Below, piece after piece: positions 5,301 through 5,649 of a stretch of DNA of 5,649 bases (position 1 is the stretch's first letter; every line of letters starts with the position of its first letter). Position numbers and translations under genes: made by a program. This DNA comes from Anaerolineales bacterium UBA5069. GTDB lineage: Bacteria > Chloroflexota > Anaerolineae > Caldilineales > Caldilineaceae. A model generated the notes under the pieces. That model searched no databases, had not been told where the DNA came from, and saw only the letters and a list, made by a program, of their open reading frames with translations. The stretch is from the NCBI GenBank assembly GCA_002415895.1, contig DIAV01000098.1:1-5649 (forward strand), written 5' to 3'.

Positions 5301-5649
5301 GGCCATCAGTTCGCCGCCATCCACCACAAGCACCTCGCCGGTGATAAAGTCGGCCTCAAGCAGGAAGCGCACGGCGCGCGCGACATCTTCGGGAGATCCC
5401 CAGCGCTTGAGCAGCGAACGGCGCGCCAACCTGTCGATCTGCTCCTGTAACAGCCCGTCGGGGGGCAGCACGTTGCCGGGGGCCACGGCGTTCACGCGGA
5501 TGGTGGGCGCCAGCTCCAACGCAAGCTGGCGGGTGAAGGCAAGCAGCGCCGCCTTGCCCACGCCATGCGCGGCAAAGTTGCGCCACGGCTCAAAGGCCGC
5601 CAGGTCGACTATGTTGACAATGGCCCCGCCGTCCACGCCGCCGTCCACG
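5286..5649 (-). CDS. Pteridine reductase-like short-chain dehydrogenase (C-terminal part only)
   Basis: The last 120 residues of a Rossmann-fold NAD(P)-dependent short-chain dehydrogenase/reductase; its N-terminal cofactor-binding half lies beyond the window, so the visible GTG near the edge is not the start. Family hallmarks are GAIVNIVD, GKAALLAFTRQLALELAP, the cofactor-loop motif RVNAVAPGNVLPPDG, and the C-terminal FITGEVLVVDGG. Thirteen residues before the catalytic tyrosine position stands Asp (visible residue 15) instead of the usual Ser, as in the Asp-Tyr-Lys triad of PTR1/FolM-type pteridine reductases, suggesting a folate or pterin reductase ancestry. However, the tyrosine position itself is His (HGVGK; visible residues 28-32, codon 5565-5567), with Lys32 kept. 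Activity may therefore be altered or lost. It precedes the triphosphohydrolase by 60 bases and probably shares its transcript. SDR membership is certain; the pteridine assignment is moderate. Confidence 0.85.
   Translation of the reverse strand, partial: VDGGVDGGAIVNIVDLAAFEPWRNFAAHGVGKAALLAFTRQLALELAPTIRVNAVAPGNVLPPDGLLQEQIDRLARRSLLKRWGSPEDVARAVRFLLEADFITGEVLVVDGGELMARAAP

Overview
This is a GC-rich window in which all six recognisable genes lie on the minus strand, reading from right to left. Five long non-coding-strand reading frames are shadows caused by the GC bias. The domain content fits a free-living Gram-negative or diderm-like bacterium. The lipoprotein that joins a solute-binding-like region to a CapA-type region resembles proteins I associate with Chloroflexota (Anaerolineae or Caldilineae), but this placement is inferred from protein style and is not proven.

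In transcription order: (1) the C-terminal part of a short-chain dehydrogenase (5286-5649, cut by the window edge) that looks like a pteridine reductase but has His where the catalytic Tyr should be. (2) A dGTPase-family HD-domain dNTP triphosphohydrolase (4062-5225). (3) A YbaK-family aminoacyl-tRNA deacylase (3542-4021). (4) A membrane-anchored M48 zinc metalloprotease (2539-3396). (5) A YihG/PlsC-like acyltransferase (1396-2334). (6) The N-terminal 379 residues of a CapA-like lipoprotein (1-1138, cut by the window edge).

Genes 1 to 3 are tightly spaced (60 and 40 bases) and probably share a transcript. Their predicted jobs are nucleotide-pool control, translation proofreading and a folate/pterin-type reduction, so housekeeping metabolism. 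Genes 4, 5 and 6 are separated by gaps of 145, 204 and 257 bases and concern the cell envelope: protein quality control, phospholipid acylation, and a surface or polymer-related lipoprotein.

The most interesting material lies between the genes. The gap before the CapA-like gene holds, in order, a perfect 16-bp hairpin, an extended -10 promoter and a leader of about 150 bases. That leader contains a 10-bp closing helix enclosing one GGCGCAAG element and two competing CTTGCGCC partners, which suggests a switchable RNA leader. The gap before the acyltransferase holds an array of GTGGGGN-type heptamers folded back on itself as a 31-bp inverted repeat. An exact 18-bp tandem duplication copies the end of the SDR gene, stop codon included. 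No tRNA, rRNA, CRISPR array, insertion sequence or phage gene was seen, and no gap exceeds 300 bases.
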